A stretch of DNA of 64,000 nucleotides from Novosphingobium beihaiense (GCF_022832375.1 NZ_JALHLG010000007.1:1-64000); one strand, 5' to 3'; counted from the stretch's first letter, positions 17,759 to 26,272 are shown. Notes: generated from the sequence alone by a model not told the origin. Translations and numbers: made by a program.

Positions 17759-18418
17759 TCAGGAAGCCTTCTTGCCGGCTCCCTTTTCCATGACTTTGGG
17801 CTTGTAGCCACACAAGTCAACGACCGGGCAGCGCCAGCATTCGGGAGTGCGCGCCTTGCAGATATAGCGCCCGTGCAGGATCAGCCAGTGATGCGCGCCC
17901 ACGCGAAAGGGCCCGGGCACTTTCTTTTCAAGCTGCTTTTCCACCGCCAGCGGCGTCTTGCCCTTGGCGAGGCCGGTGCGGTTGCCGACGCGGAAGATAT
18001 GCGTGTCCACCGCAAAAGTCTCGGCCCCGAAGGCGCAGTTCATCACCACATTGGCGGTCTTGCGGCCCACGCCCGGCAGTTCGACCAGCGCGTCGCGGTC
18101 TTCCGGCACTTCGCCGCCGTACCGCTCGACGAGGATCTGTGAGAGGGCGATGACGTTCTTCGCCTTGGAATTGAACAGGCCGATGGTCTTGATGTGCTGC
18201 TTCAGGCCCTCTTCGCCCAGCTCCACCATTTGCTGCGGCGTTTTTATGTCGCGAAACAGCGCCCGGGTCGCCTTGTTGACTCCCACGTCGGTCGCCTGCG
18301 CGGAAAGCACCACGGCGACGAGCAACTGATAGGTGTTGCCGAATTCCAGCTCCGTCTCGGGCGCGGGATTGAGTTCGGCAAGACGGCGGAAGAATTCGAA
18401 GATCTGGTCCTTCTTCAC
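17759..18418 (-). CDS. nth: Endonuclease III
   Basis: A 219-residue base-excision-repair glycosylase/AP lyase for oxidised pyrimidines. The helix-hairpin-helix ELPGVGRKTANVV carries the catalytic lysine at K120 and the catalytic aspartate is D138 (AVDTHIFRV), numbers identical to the E. coli enzyme. The [4Fe-4S] loop cysteines follow the C-x6-C-x2-C-x5-C pattern (CKARTPECWRCPVVDLC). I place the start at the GTG at 18418, which overlaps the previous stop as GTGA and gives the family-typical N-terminus; a GTG at 18427 is possible. It is coupled to the HEAGH-motif gene and dapB. Confidence 0.95.
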   Translation of the reverse strand: MKKDQIFEFFRRLAELNPAPETELEFGNTYQLLVAVVLSAQATDVGVNKATRALFRDIKTPQQMVELGEEGLKQHIKTIGLFNSKAKNVIALSQILVERYGGEVPEDRDALVELPGVGRKTANVVMNCAFGAETFAVDTHIFRVGNRTGLAKGKTPLAVEKQLEKKVPGPFRVGAHHWLILHGRYICKARTPECWRCPVVDLCGYKPKVMEKGAGKKAS

Positions 18419-18936
18419 CGCAACCACCGACCCATTTCAGGATAGACCGGTGCGTCCTCAGGGCCCATGCGCCCGCTCCGCGTCATGCCGTACCAGGTGA
18501 GCAAGGGAATGCCGGGGCCATTGTCCGTGGCAAAGGCGGTGCTCAGCGATTCGCTGCCGCCGCGATAGCCACCGGAATGAAACACGACGTCGAGCTCGAC
18601 ATCGCACGCTTTTGCGGCAGCGGCGGACCAGGCGATCGCGGCCATTTCCTCGCCTGCGTCATCACCAACTTCCGTCATTGTGGCGCGGCGGGCAGGTTCG
18701 GCGACGGCAATGTGTCCGGCTTCATGCAGGAGATCGCCCGGCCAGATCGCCTCTTCGGGATCGATGCGCACCGTTGTGCCGCAGACACCCAGCCCCGGCA
18801 GCACGATGGCTTCGCACGGGGCCACCGGCTCCACGGCAATACCGATGCCTTCAAGGAAGGCCAGGATGCGCTCGGCCGCTGCCGCACCACCTGGCTCGCG
18901 CCAGCGGCAGGCTTGAAGCGCGGGATGCGCGGTCAC
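18415..18936 (-). CDS. Small HEAGH-motif (zincin-like) protein, function unknown
   Basis: A 173-residue protein with no signal peptide and a clear zincin motif LLHEAGHIAV at residues 69-78. A downstream acidic segment (TEVGDDAGEEMAAIAWSAAAAKAC) could supply the third metal ligand. The last third contains VFHSGGYRGG, GIPLLTWYGM and a Pro/Trp-containing tail. The start is a GTG at 18936 overlapping the dapB stop as GTGA, and its own stop overlaps nth in the same way, so all three genes are probably translated as a coupled unit. I do not recognise a named family; metal-dependent hydrolase activity is inference from the motif. Confidence 0.7.
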   Translation of the reverse strand: MTAHPALQACRWREPGGAAAAERILAFLEGIGIAVEPVAPCEAIVLPGLGVCGTTVRIDPEEAIWPGDLLHEAGHIAVAEPARRATMTEVGDDAGEEMAAIAWSAAAAKACDVELDVVFHSGGYRGGSESLSTAFATDNGPGIPLLTWYGMTRSGRMGPEDAPVYPEMGRWLR

Positions 18937-19661
18937 AGGCCCAGAACTTCGGGCATGGTGTAGCGACCCGGCTTCTGCCCCTGCAGCCACTGCGCCGCGC
19001 GGACCGCGCCTTTGGCGAAGATGCTCCGGTTCTCGGCCATGTGCGAGAGGGCGAGCCGTTCGTTGTCCGCCAGGAAGTGGACGGTGTGATCGCCCGCCAC
19101 GGTGCCGCCGCGCAAGGCGGCGAAACCGATCGTGCCTGCCTCGCGCTGGCCGGTGATGCCGTCGCGACCGCGCACCGCGCTGTCGGCCAGCCCGACGCCG
19201 CGCCCATCCGCCGCCGCTTCGCCCAGCAGCAGCGCGGTGCCGCTGGGGGCATCGACTTTCATGCGGTGGTGCGTCTCGACAATCTCGATATCCCAGTCCT
19301 CGCCCAGACGGCTCGCCGCCTCGCGCACCAGATGGGCCAGCAGCGTTACGCCGAGCGAGGTGTTGCCGGTCTGCAGCACCGGTATCGTCTGCGCGGCACT
19401 ATCGATCAGCCAGTGGTGACGCTCTTCCAGCCCGGTGGTTCCGATGACGATCGGCACGCCCGCCGCCATCGCCGCATCGAGATTGGCTTCGAGCGCTGTG
19501 GGACTGGAAAAGTCGATCAGCACATCGGCTTTCGCGGCCACGGCCGCCACATCGCCGTCCTGGTCCACGCCGCCCGCAAGATCCTCGCCCGCGTCGGCCA
19601 GCGCCTTGGCAATGGCCTGGCCCATGCGTCCTGCGCTGCCGATGATTCCGATCGTGCTCAC
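18933..19661 (-). CDS. dapB: 4-hydroxy-tetrahydrodipicolinate reductase
   Basis: A 242-residue NAD(P)H-dependent enzyme of lysine and diaminopimelate synthesis. The N-terminal Rossmann segment is IGIIGSAGRMGQAI. The central family signature ETHHRMKVDAPSGTAL carries the catalytic His and Lys. The C-terminal part (FAALRGGTVAGDHTVHF, then SIFAKGAVRAAQWL) is typical. It leads a coupled dapB-HEAGH-nth-lipoprotein string and is divergent from the sirtuin gene. Confidence 0.96.
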   Translation of the reverse strand: MSTIGIIGSAGRMGQAIAKALADAGEDLAGGVDQDGDVAAVAAKADVLIDFSSPTALEANLDAAMAAGVPIVIGTTGLEERHHWLIDSAAQTIPVLQTGNTSLGVTLLAHLVREAASRLGEDWDIEIVETHHRMKVDAPSGTALLLGEAAADGRGVGLADSAVRGRDGITGQREAGTIGFAALRGGTVAGDHTVHFLADNERLALSHMAENRSIFAKGAVRAAQWLQGQKPGRYTMPEVLGL

Positions 19662-19784
19662 TTGTCTTCTCCGGCGGGCGTCATGCCGAACTTGTTCCGG
19701 CGTCCATCATACCCCAAAATCCCGCCAGCGAATGGCGCACTATGGCCTGCGAAACAAGTTCAGGCTGAAGAAAAGGGCACAGAC

Positions 19785-20504
19785 TTGGCTGCAATCCGCA
19801 ATATCGTGATCCTCACCGGGGCGGGCGTTTCGGCGGAGAGCGGGATCGATACCTTCCGCGATTCGGGGGGGGTGTGGGAACAGCACCGGGTAGAGGATGT
19901 CGCTACGCCCGAAGCTTTCGCCCGCGATCGCGATCTGGTGCTGCGTTTCTACGACATGCGGCGTGAGGCGATCCAGACGAGGCAGCCCAACGCCGCGCAT
20001 CTGGCGCTGGCGAAACTGCAGGCGCAGTGGCCGGGACGGGTTACGCTGGTGACGCAGAACGTCGACGATCTGCACGACCGCGCGGCGGCGGCGCTGGGCG
20101 TGACAGCGGCGGACCTCATCCACATGCACGGCGAGCACCTCAATGCCTGGTGCACGGCCTGCGATGTCCGCTCGCCCTGGGCCGGGCCGCTGCTCGACCG
20201 TCCGGCCTGTCCGTCCTGCGGGGAGGCGGCGCTGAGGCCCGACATCGTCTGGTTCGGGGAAATGCCCTACCGCATGGAGGAAATCTTTGCCGCGCTGCGC
20301 GAGGCGGACCTGTTCGTCTCGATCGGCACCTCCGGCGCGGTCTATCCCGCCGCCGGATTTGTGCGCAATGCGCGCGATCTGGGCGCGGCGACGCTGGAAC
20401 TCAATCTCGAACCCTCGCAAGGCAGCTTGTGGTTCGACGAGGCGCGCCACGGCCCGGCGACCGTAGTGGTGCCCGCATGGGTGGAGGAAATGCTGGCGCG
20501 TTGA
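19785..20504 (+). CDS. cobB: NAD-dependent protein deacylase, sirtuin family (CobB-like)
   Basis: A 239-residue class III sirtuin. The NAD-binding GAGVSAESGIDTFRD segment lies near residue 11, TQNVDDLHDRA near 91 and the catalytic His in IHMHGE near 113. The zinc-binding cysteines are in CTACD and CPSCGE, with the later IGTSGAVYPAAG segment also present. It removes acetyl or longer acyl groups from lysines using NAD. No ATG fits: the TTG at 19785 has an AAGG-containing purine run upstream and begins right at the family N-terminus. The long open frame upstream is antisense to dapB. Confidence 0.92.
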   Translation: MAAIRNIVILTGAGVSAESGIDTFRDSGGVWEQHRVEDVATPEAFARDRDLVLRFYDMRREAIQTRQPNAAHLALAKLQAQWPGRVTLVTQNVDDLHDRAAAALGVTAADLIHMHGEHLNAWCTACDVRSPWAGPLLDRPACPSCGEAALRPDIVWFGEMPYRMEEIFAALREADLFVSIGTSGAVYPAAGFVRNARDLGAATLELNLEPSQGSLWFDEARHGPATVVVPAWVEEMLAR

Positions 20505-20514
20505 TGGCGTGCGC

Positions 20515-21285
20515 TCAATGCGCGCCGCATCCCTTGCAGGCCGGATCTTTGGCGATTCGCAGCGGGCGCATGGAGGGCGCCATGCCGTCGATCAGGTGCA
20601 GGGTGCCGAATTGGGGATCGCCGAATGCGGCATGGCCCGCCAGCAGCACGCGAATCGCATGCATCGCGGCGAACGTGCCGGTCACGCCCACCATTGCGCC
20701 CAGCACGCCGTCGGCCGCGCATGTGTCGCAGTCCTGCGCATCGAAGGCATCGCCTACAAAACAGCGGTAACAGGGCTGGTCCGGCAAGTGTCCGGCGAAG
20801 TTCGCAACCTGTCCCTGGAACCGGCCGATCGCGGCGCTGGTGAGCGGGATTTCCTGTTTTACACAGGAATCTGACACTGCAAGGCGAGTCGCGAAGTTGT
20901 CACAACCATCCAATACCAGACTCGCGCCGGAGAGGATTTGATCAGCGTTGTCACCCCCCACCCGCGCGGCGGCTGAATCGACCTTGAGGCCAAAATCAAA
21001 ACGCCGCACCCACTCGGCCGCCACTTCCGCCTTGGGCTTGCCGACATCAGACGGCGTGTAAATCGTCTGGCGCTGGAGATTGCTGACGTCGATGACGTCA
21101 TCATCCACCAGTGTCAGCCGCCCTATGCCGGCTGCGGCGAGATATTGAAGGGCAGGACTGCCAATCCCGCCGCAGCCGACAAGCACGACGTGCGAATCGG
21201 ACAGGGCTGCCTGACCCGTGCCACCCACTTCGGGCAGGACGATATGGCGGGCGAAGCGCTCAAGACGGTCCGGGGAGAGCGTCAT
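20515..21285 (-). CDS. HesA/MoeB/ThiF-family E1-like adenylyltransferase
   Basis: A 256-residue protein that would adenylate the C-terminal glycine of a ubiquitin-like sulfur carrier (MoaD or ThiS). The nucleotide-binding VLVGCGGIGSPALQYLAAAGIG starts near residue 33, DVSNLQRQTIY follows with the conserved Arg, and VLDGCDNFATR near 125 carries the metal-binding Asp. Cysteines for a structural zinc appear as CYRC and a C-terminal CKGC. MoeB and ThiF cannot be separated from sequence and no moa or thi partner is adjacent. It ends convergent with cobB. Confidence 0.9.
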   Translation of the reverse strand: MTLSPDRLERFARHIVLPEVGGTGQAALSDSHVVLVGCGGIGSPALQYLAAAGIGRLTLVDDDVIDVSNLQRQTIYTPSDVGKPKAEVAAEWVRRFDFGLKVDSAAARVGGDNADQILSGASLVLDGCDNFATRLAVSDSCVKQEIPLTSAAIGRFQGQVANFAGHLPDQPCYRCFVGDAFDAQDCDTCAADGVLGAMVGVTGTFAAMHAIRVLLAGHAAFGDPQFGTLHLIDGMAPSMRPLRIAKDPACKGCGAH

Positions 21286-21297
21286 GCCGGGGAGGCC

Positions 21298-21696
21298 TCA
21301 GGCTGGGCCCGAGGCGTTGTCGTCGGGCAGGCGTTCCTTGACGAAACCGTGCAGCCCGAACCACCACTGCGCGGCAATGACCGCGCCCTTGGCGGGCTGG
21401 AGCATGCCCAGCATCATCACCAGCGCCAGCGGCACCAGTATCGAGACCATGGCCAGCGGACCCATTTCGAAATCGAGCGACAGCATGATGATCAGCGGCG
21501 CCATCAGGTGGCCGGTGACGAGGATCGCGATATAGGCGGGAAAGTCGTCCGCGCGCTGCGGCATAAGATCCAGCGTGCAGACGGGGCAGTGTTCGCGCGG
21601 CTTCAGCCATTTGCGAAACAGGCTGCCCTCGCCGCAACGGGGGCATTTGCCGCGAATGCCGCGCATGGCGGCCTGAACGAAAGTGCCGGGAATCAT
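21298..21696 (-). CDS. DUF983 membrane protein
   Basis: A 132-residue protein starting with a soluble segment that contains a CxxC pair (GKCPRCGEGSLF) and a second pair (EHCPVC), then two hydrophobic helices (AYIAILVTGHLMAPLIIML and MVSILVPLALVMMLGML). This is the DUF983 layout; the cysteines suggest a zinc ribbon. Function is unknown; in alphaproteobacteria the family is sometimes found near cytochrome oxidase genes, which are not present here. The stop is 12 bases from the MoeB/ThiF start on the same strand. Confidence 0.8.
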   Translation of the reverse strand: MIPGTFVQAAMRGIRGKCPRCGEGSLFRKWLKPREHCPVCTLDLMPQRADDFPAYIAILVTGHLMAPLIIMLSLDFEMGPLAMVSILVPLALVMMLGMLQPAKGAVIAAQWWFGLHGFVKERLPDDNASGPA

Positions 21697-21765
21697 GGCG
21701 CGGGCCTACAGCAAGCAGGGCAGCCGGTGAAGCCGGAAAAGGCCGGGGAGGCTGGCAGAAACGAA

Positions 21766-21801
21766 ACCGGCCGGGCTGCACAAGGTGCAGCGCCGGCCGG
21801 T
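21766..21801 (-). terminator. Terminator after the degenerate GGDEF gene
   Basis: About 16-bp stem (21766-21781 pairing with 21785-21801, one bulged G, AAG loop), followed on the minus strand by TTCGTTTC. It lies 20 bases beyond the stop at 21822. Confidence 0.6.
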
Positions 21802-21821
21802 CCGGGGGCATAGAGGGAATA

Positions 21822-22673
21822 TCAATTGGCGGCAGCGTGGATCCGGTTGCGGCCGCCGTTGCTGGCATCGCCGAGCGCGGCTCCGGCCCGGCTGCAGGCC
21901 TCGTCGAACTGGGCATAGTTCCGGATGGGCGCCAGGCCGCAGGAGAACGTCACGGGCCAGCCCTGTTCGCCCAGGCTCTGGTCCAGCGCCATCGAGGCGC
22001 GCAGGCGCTCCATGATCAGCCGGGCTTCGTCGAGCAGGGTATCGGGCAGCAGCACGGCGAATTTCTCTCCCTCCCAGCGGGCGGTCAGGTCGGTGCGGCG
22101 CAACTGGCTTTCCAGGCGGCGGCCAATGGCTTTCAGCACTTTGTCCGCGGCGGCCTCTCCGAACTGCTCCTGGATCAGGGCGAAGTGATCGACAGCGATC
22201 AGCGCCAGCACGGCGGTATGCTGGCCAAGCAGCACTTCGCGGGCCGAGTCGGTGAAACCGCGCCGGTTGCCGATGCCGGTGAGCGGATCTCGTTCGGCGG
22301 CATCGGTCAGCCGCTTGATGCGGGCGGCCGATTCGTTGGCAGCGGTCGCGACACCGCGCAAAAGCCGGCCGACAAGATCGTTGCCGCCTTCGGGAATCTC
22401 TCCGGCTGTTTCCCCGGCCTGAACCGCTTGCAGCAAGGCCGCGGCATCGGCGAGCGGCGCCAGCAAGGCGCGGATCGCTGCGGCTGCAAGGATAGTGCCG
22501 GTCACAGTGGCGGCCAATACGATGGCGAGCAGGGTGAAATCCCATTGCCCGCTTGCGGCCTGCACGGCCACGCAAGCTGCCAGCGGGATAAGCGCTGCAC
22601 CGCTGCAGATCAGGATAATCCTGTTCTCGTAGTGGTTTGGAAACAGAAAAGCTGTGGCTTTGTAGAAGCGCAT
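21822..22673 (-). CDS. Membrane-anchored degenerate GGDEF-domain protein
   Basis: A 283-residue protein with two N-terminal membrane helices (about residues 18-40 and 46-70), a short linker and a GGDEF-fold domain from about residue 122 (DPLTGIGNRRGF at 129-140). The active-site signature is EGEKF at 201-205 instead of GGDEF, and the upstream metal/substrate segment reads DHFALIQEQFGEAAADKVL rather than the DxFKxxND...GD consensus. It is therefore unlikely to make cyclic-di-GMP and may act as a binding or scaffold domain. A perfect GATTCG-TTCG-CGAATC palindrome lies in its leader. Confidence 0.82.
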   Translation of the reverse strand: MRFYKATAFLFPNHYENRIILICSGAALIPLAACVAVQAASGQWDFTLLAIVLAATVTGTILAAAAIRALLAPLADAAALLQAVQAGETAGEIPEGGNDLVGRLLRGVATAANESAARIKRLTDAAERDPLTGIGNRRGFTDSAREVLLGQHTAVLALIAVDHFALIQEQFGEAAADKVLKAIGRRLESQLRRTDLTARWEGEKFAVLLPDTLLDEARLIMERLRASMALDQSLGEQGWPVTFSCGLAPIRNYAQFDEACSRAGAALGDASNGGRNRIHAAAN

Positions 22674-22706
22674 CGGGGGGTGCCTCTTCCAGTTCTGTCA
22701 GTCCGC

Positions 22707-22722
22707 GATTCGTTCGCGAATC
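22707..22722. promoter_or_regulatory. Perfect short palindrome upstream of the degenerate GGDEF gene
   Basis: GATTCG TTCG CGAATC, 34 bases upstream of the start at 22673. It could be an operator or a leader hairpin. The surrounding 22723-22850 stretch is AT-richer than average and probably holds the promoter. Confidence 0.35.
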
Positions 22723-22880
22723 TATTGCCTAATAGTATCGGTATGCGCTTATCAAAGTGTTAAGATTTACAGCCAGAAAGGCAGATATTGTGCAGGTAAA
22801 TCGATTGTATTTCTGGAATTGGCACTTTTACTTTTCATGTCCGGCGCGGGTAGGAGGCACGGGCGGGGCACCACAACGAA

Positions 22881-22919
22881 ACAGGGCCTGCGAAGCGGAA
22901 GCCGCCGCGCAGGCCCTGT
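22881..22919 (-). terminator. Terminator downstream of dnaA
   Basis: Perfect 12-bp arms ACAGGGCCTGCG (22881-22892) and CGCAGGCCCTGT (22908-22919), followed on the minus strand by TTCGTTG. It lies 42 bases past the dnaA stop. Confidence 0.6.
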
Positions 22920-22937
22920 GGTAAACCCCGTGGATAG

Positions 22938-22955
22938 CCCCCGGATAACCGGGGG
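22938..22955 (-). terminator. GC hairpin immediately after the dnaA stop
   Basis: CCCCCGG/CCGGGGG with an ATAA loop, five bases after the dnaA stop. It has no T-run and probably works with the stronger hairpin at 22881-22919. Confidence 0.4.
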
Positions 22956-22960
22956 AGAAA

Positions 22961-24394
22961 TCAGCTTTCGAGCTGGCGCAGGAGCGAGCGCACGTCACCG
23001 TCCATATCGGCGTCGCGCGTGCGCAGCTCCTCTATCAGGCGCACCGCATGGATCACGGTGGAGTGATCGCGTCCGCCGAACTTGCGGCCGATTTCCGGAT
23101 AGGAGCGCGGGGTGAGTACCTTGGCGAGGTACATTGCCACCTGGCGCGGGCGCACGACGGCGCGGGCGCGGCGCTTGGAACTCATCTCGGTCCGGTCGAT
23201 CCGGTAGAACTGGCAGACCGTGCGCTGGATCTCGTCGATCGTGATCCGGCGGCGGTTGGCCGAAAGGATATCGGTCAGTTGCTCTTCGGCCAGTTGCAGG
23301 GACACCTGCTGGCCGGTGAGCTGGGCATAGGCGATCAGCTTGTTGAGGCCGCCCACCAGCTCGCGCACGTTGCGGTTGATCGTGCGGGCGAGGAACTCGA
23401 TCACGTCGGCAGGCACGTCGATCGAGGCGAAGCGCGTCAGCCGGTTTTCGAGGATCGAGCGGCGCAGTTCGATGTCGGCGGGCATGATGTCCGCGACAAG
23501 GCCCATCGACAGGCGGCTGAGCAAGCGCGGCTCAACCCCGTCGAGCGCCTGCGGCGCACGGTCCGCGGCAAAGACCAGGCGCTTGCCTTCCGCCAGCAGC
23601 GCATCGATCGTGTAGAGCAGCTCTTCCTGTGCCGAAGCCTTGCCGATGATGAACTGGATATCGTCCACCAGCAGCAGGTCGAAGCCGCGCAGGCGGGCCT
23701 TGAACTCGATCATCTGGTTCTGGCGCAGGGCCTGCACGAACTCGACCATGAAACGTTCGGCCGAGCAGTAGAAGATGCGCGCATGCGGGTGATTCGCCAG
23801 ATAGGCGTGGCCGATCGCGTGGAGCAGGTGCGTCTTGCCCTGGCCGGTCGCGGCCTTGAGGTAGAGCGGCGAGAACTGGGGTTTTTCGTTGGCGGCCATG
23901 CGCTGCGCGGCGTTGAACGCCAGAACGTTGGCCGTGCCCGTCACGAACGAAGTGAAAGTCTGCGAGGCATCGATGCTGGCCGGGCCCTGGCCCAGGGCCG
24001 TGAACGATTCGCCGGGGGCCGAGGCCGAAAGCGAATTGCTGCCGCCGTGGGCCGAATCGTTGGCCGGCGCGCTGCTCGGGCGGCCGCCGCTGCCCAGGCG
24101 CAGTTCGGGAAGCTGGCGACGGCCGGGGTGGACGAGGATGCGCACGTGGCGCACGTCGGGCCGGGCGATCTTCCATGCCAGCGAGAGGCGGTCGGCGAAG
24201 CGGTCGTTCACCCAGTTCGCCGAGAATTCGGTCGGCAGGTAGAGGTCCAGCGTGCCGGTTTCCTTGCAATAGTTGCCCGGCTGAATCGGTTTGATCCACT
24301 GGCTGTGGACCTGATGGCCCAGGTCCTTGCGCAGGCCCTGGCTAATATCCGCCCAGTCGGCCGCCAGATTCACGGCTTCCTGATCCTCTTCCAT
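22961..24394 (-). CDS. dnaA: Chromosomal replication initiator protein DnaA
   Basis: A 477-residue initiator. Domain I begins MEEDQEAVNLAADW, a Gly/Ser-rich domain II follows, and the AAA+ domain carries Walker A AATGQGKTHLLHA (first glycine replaced by Ala) and Walker B LLLVDDIQFI. Domain IV ends with the DnaA-box-binding signature FGGRDHSTVIHA. The ATG at 24394 is chosen; the frame stays open for 47 more codons upstream, but that extension has no family counterpart. rpsT lies upstream in the same orientation. The gene sits about 20 kb from rpmH-rnpA, as is common in alphaproteobacteria where dnaA, rpmH and oriC have separated. Confidence 0.97.
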   Translation of the reverse strand: MEEDQEAVNLAADWADISQGLRKDLGHQVHSQWIKPIQPGNYCKETGTLDLYLPTEFSANWVNDRFADRLSLAWKIARPDVRHVRILVHPGRRQLPELRLGSGGRPSSAPANDSAHGGSNSLSASAPGESFTALGQGPASIDASQTFTSFVTGTANVLAFNAAQRMAANEKPQFSPLYLKAATGQGKTHLLHAIGHAYLANHPHARIFYCSAERFMVEFVQALRQNQMIEFKARLRGFDLLLVDDIQFIIGKASAQEELLYTIDALLAEGKRLVFAADRAPQALDGVEPRLLSRLSMGLVADIMPADIELRRSILENRLTRFASIDVPADVIEFLARTINRNVRELVGGLNKLIAYAQLTGQQVSLQLAEEQLTDILSANRRRITIDEIQRTVCQFYRIDRTEMSSKRRARAVVRPRQVAMYLAKVLTPRSYPEIGRKFGGRDHSTVIHAVRLIEELRTRDADMDGDVRSLLRQLES

Positions 24395-24840
24395 CACTGC
24401 ACGCACCGCCTTAGACTTCCTGTTCGCTGAACCAGCGTTTTGACCTGTTGATGACCCTGACACCCGCGCGAACCCCCTTGTTCGTGTGACCCCAAGCAAA
24501 CCCTGGCGGAGCTGGTTCCCCACGATGGCGCCCATACCTTAACGGACAAAAAAGCCCTTGCGCCGCAAACAGCGTTTGCGGCTGTGGATGTTCAAGCTAT
24601 CGATGTTTCCCCGGCCAGTTCCGCGAAGGCCGGCGTCCCTTTTGGGAGGGGTTTCGCCAGCGCGCAATATGGTCTGCGCCAAATAAAAATATTTTTGGCC
24701 GTTGACACACGCATGACTGCGGGCTTCCGCCGAAAAATTAAATTTATGCTTTTAAAACAACGTCTTCCGCAATGCGGTGCTGCGAATCGCAGCGTTTTCA
24801 CGGATTTGTAGCAATTCGTGTTGCAATGCAGCGGAAAACG
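24395..24840. other. dnaA upstream region without a convincing gene
   Basis: About 450 bases between dnaA and the rpsT terminator. The part near dnaA is an open extension of the dnaA frame. The 24675-24770 section is strikingly AT-rich (runs such as AAATAAAAATATTTTT and AAATTAAATTTATG) and probably carries the dnaA promoter. I see no clear TTATCCACA-type DnaA boxes or iteron repeats, so I do not call an origin. Confidence 0.5.
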
Positions 24841-24843
24841 AAA

Positions 24844-24872
24844 CGGAGCCGGAGATTGCCTCTCCGGCTCCG
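24844..24872 (-). terminator. Rho-independent terminator of rpsT
   Basis: Perfect 12-bp arms CGGAGCCGGAGA and TCTCCGGCTCCG with a TTGCC loop, followed on the minus strand by TTTCGTTTT. It lies 62 bases after the rpsT stop. Confidence 0.8.
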
Positions 24873-24934
24873 TTCCTGTTTCGTGCCCGGGACAGATGTT
24901 TGGATCTGCCCCGAAAGCCGAATCGGCGTGCGAC

Positions 24935-25195
24935 TCAGAGCGCGGAAACGCGCTTGGTCAGGCGCGACATCTTGCGCGCGGCCGTGTTCTTGTGGAGGAC
25001 GCCGCGCGCCACGCCGCGAGCGAGCTCGGGCTGGGCTTCCTTCAGCGCGGCAGCGGCAGCGCTCTTGTCGCCGCCGGCGATGGCCGATTCCACTTTCTTC
25101 ACGAAAGTGCGGATGCGGCTCATGCGGTTGGTATTGATCAGGGCACGGCGCTCGTTGCGACGGATGCGCTTGCGGGCTTGCGGCGTATTGGCCAT
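24935..25195 (-). CDS. rpsT: 30S ribosomal protein S20
   Basis: An 86-residue basic helical protein starting [17 protein letters not shown] and ending [12 protein letters not shown], both typical of S20, with the central [19 protein letters not shown] repeat-like helix. It binds 16S rRNA helices early in 30S assembly. It is an independent unit with its own strong terminator and a promoter region at 25196-25390 shared with the mutM 3' side. rpsT upstream of dnaA is a recurrent order in alphaproteobacteria. Confidence 0.97.
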   Translation of the reverse strand: MANTPQARKRIRRNERRALINTNRMSRIRTFVKKVESAIAGGDKSAAAAALKEAQPELARGVARGVLHKNTAARKMSRLTKRVSAL

Positions 25196-25390
25196 CGAAT
25201 TTCCTCTGTCTGGCCGACCGTGCGGCCCCTACCTAAACGAATCTGCGGGAGGCGAGCGGACTCGCCGGAAAGCGCGCCCCTTAGCGGTGAGCGGTGCCTG
25301 CGTCAACCCGCAGACGATGCGCTAACCCGCTCGTTTCCGCTGGTTTGCCGCCTTTGGCCGCCGCTTTCGGGCCGGAATCGTTTCTGCCGG

Positions 25391-26206
25391 CTACCTCTGG
25401 CATTGCCGGCACCAGAAGGTGCTGCGCCCGCCTTGGACGAAGCGCAGCACCGGCGCGCCGCAAGTCGTGCACGGCTCTCCCTCGCGTCCGTAGACCTGCC
25501 AGGAGGCGGCGAAGTAACCCAGTTCGCCGGTCGGCTGCGCATAGTCGCGAATCGTCGAGCCGCCTGCCGCGATCGATTCGGACAGCACCTGCTGGATCGC
25601 GGGCACCAGCCGGGCGAGGGCAGGGCGCGAAACACGCCCGGCTTCCTTGTCCGGACGGATGCCCGCGCGAAACAGCGCTTCGCAGACGTAGATATTGCCG
25701 AGCCCGGCCACGATCGCCTGATCGAGCAGCAACTGCTTCACCGGGGCGGTGCGGCCCTGAAAGGCCTGTTTCAGGTGCCGGGGCGTCAGGTCCGGGCCGA
25801 GCGGTTCGGGGCCCATCCCGGCGAACGGTCCCCAGCTTTCGAGACCGTCCGTCTCCACCAGATCGACCGAGCCGAACCGCCGCGCGTCGTTGAGAGCGAG
25901 GACATGGCCCGATTCGGTCTCCAGCACGAGATGGTCGTGCTTTTCGGGCCGCTCGGGCTCGATACGCCAGCGGCCCGACATGCCGAGGTGGAACACCATG
26001 GTCCGCTCGCGGTCGGTATGGATGAGCCCGTATTTGGCGCGCCGCCCCATCGTGGTGACGCGCGCGCCGGTCAGCGTCTGGACCAGATCGGGCGGGAAGG
26101 GGCGGCGCAAGTCCGGCCGATTCACCTGCACGCGCGCGATTCGCTCGCCTTCGAGAAAGCGGGCGAGGCCGCGCACGGTGGTTTCGACTTCGGGGAGTTC
26201 TGGCAT
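25391..26206 (-). CDS. mutM: Formamidopyrimidine-DNA glycosylase
   Basis: A 271-residue Fpg/MutM that excises 8-oxoguanine and formamidopyrimidines. Translation from the ATG at 26206 gives MPELPEVETTVRG, exposing the catalytic Pro2 and Glu3; an in-frame start nine codons earlier would bury them and is rejected. The conserved lysine in RAKYGL is present. The C-terminal zinc finger reads CTTCGAP...GGRSTFWCRQCQR, with the lesion-contacting Arg. It ends close to the rpsT promoter region. Confidence 0.96.
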   Translation of the reverse strand: MPELPEVETTVRGLARFLEGERIARVQVNRPDLRRPFPPDLVQTLTGARVTTMGRRAKYGLIHTDRERTMVFHLGMSGRWRIEPERPEKHDHLVLETESGHVLALNDARRFGSVDLVETDGLESWGPFAGMGPEPLGPDLTPRHLKQAFQGRTAPVKQLLLDQAIVAGLGNIYVCEALFRAGIRPDKEAGRVSRPALARLVPAIQQVLSESIAAGGSTIRDYAQPTGELGYFAASWQVYGREGEPCTTCGAPVLRFVQGGRSTFWCRQCQR

Positions 26207-26272
26207 CGGCCACCGGGTTAGCCGGATCGGCACCGCCTGTCATCGGGGAGAGCGTACGATCCCCTCTCCCAA

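Noticed and set aside
18612..19784. Upstream extension of the sirtuin frame
   Set aside because: It runs antisense through dapB and the HEAGH gene; the sirtuin domain starts directly at the TTG at 19785.
24395..24535. 47-codon N-terminal extension of dnaA
   Set aside because: DnaA domain I normally begins near the ATG at 24394; the extension has no family counterpart.
24660..24800. Possible oriC in the AT-rich region upstream of dnaA
   Set aside because: No clear cluster of DnaA boxes or repeats, and in related bacteria the origin is usually elsewhere. GC-skew analysis of the whole chromosome would decide.
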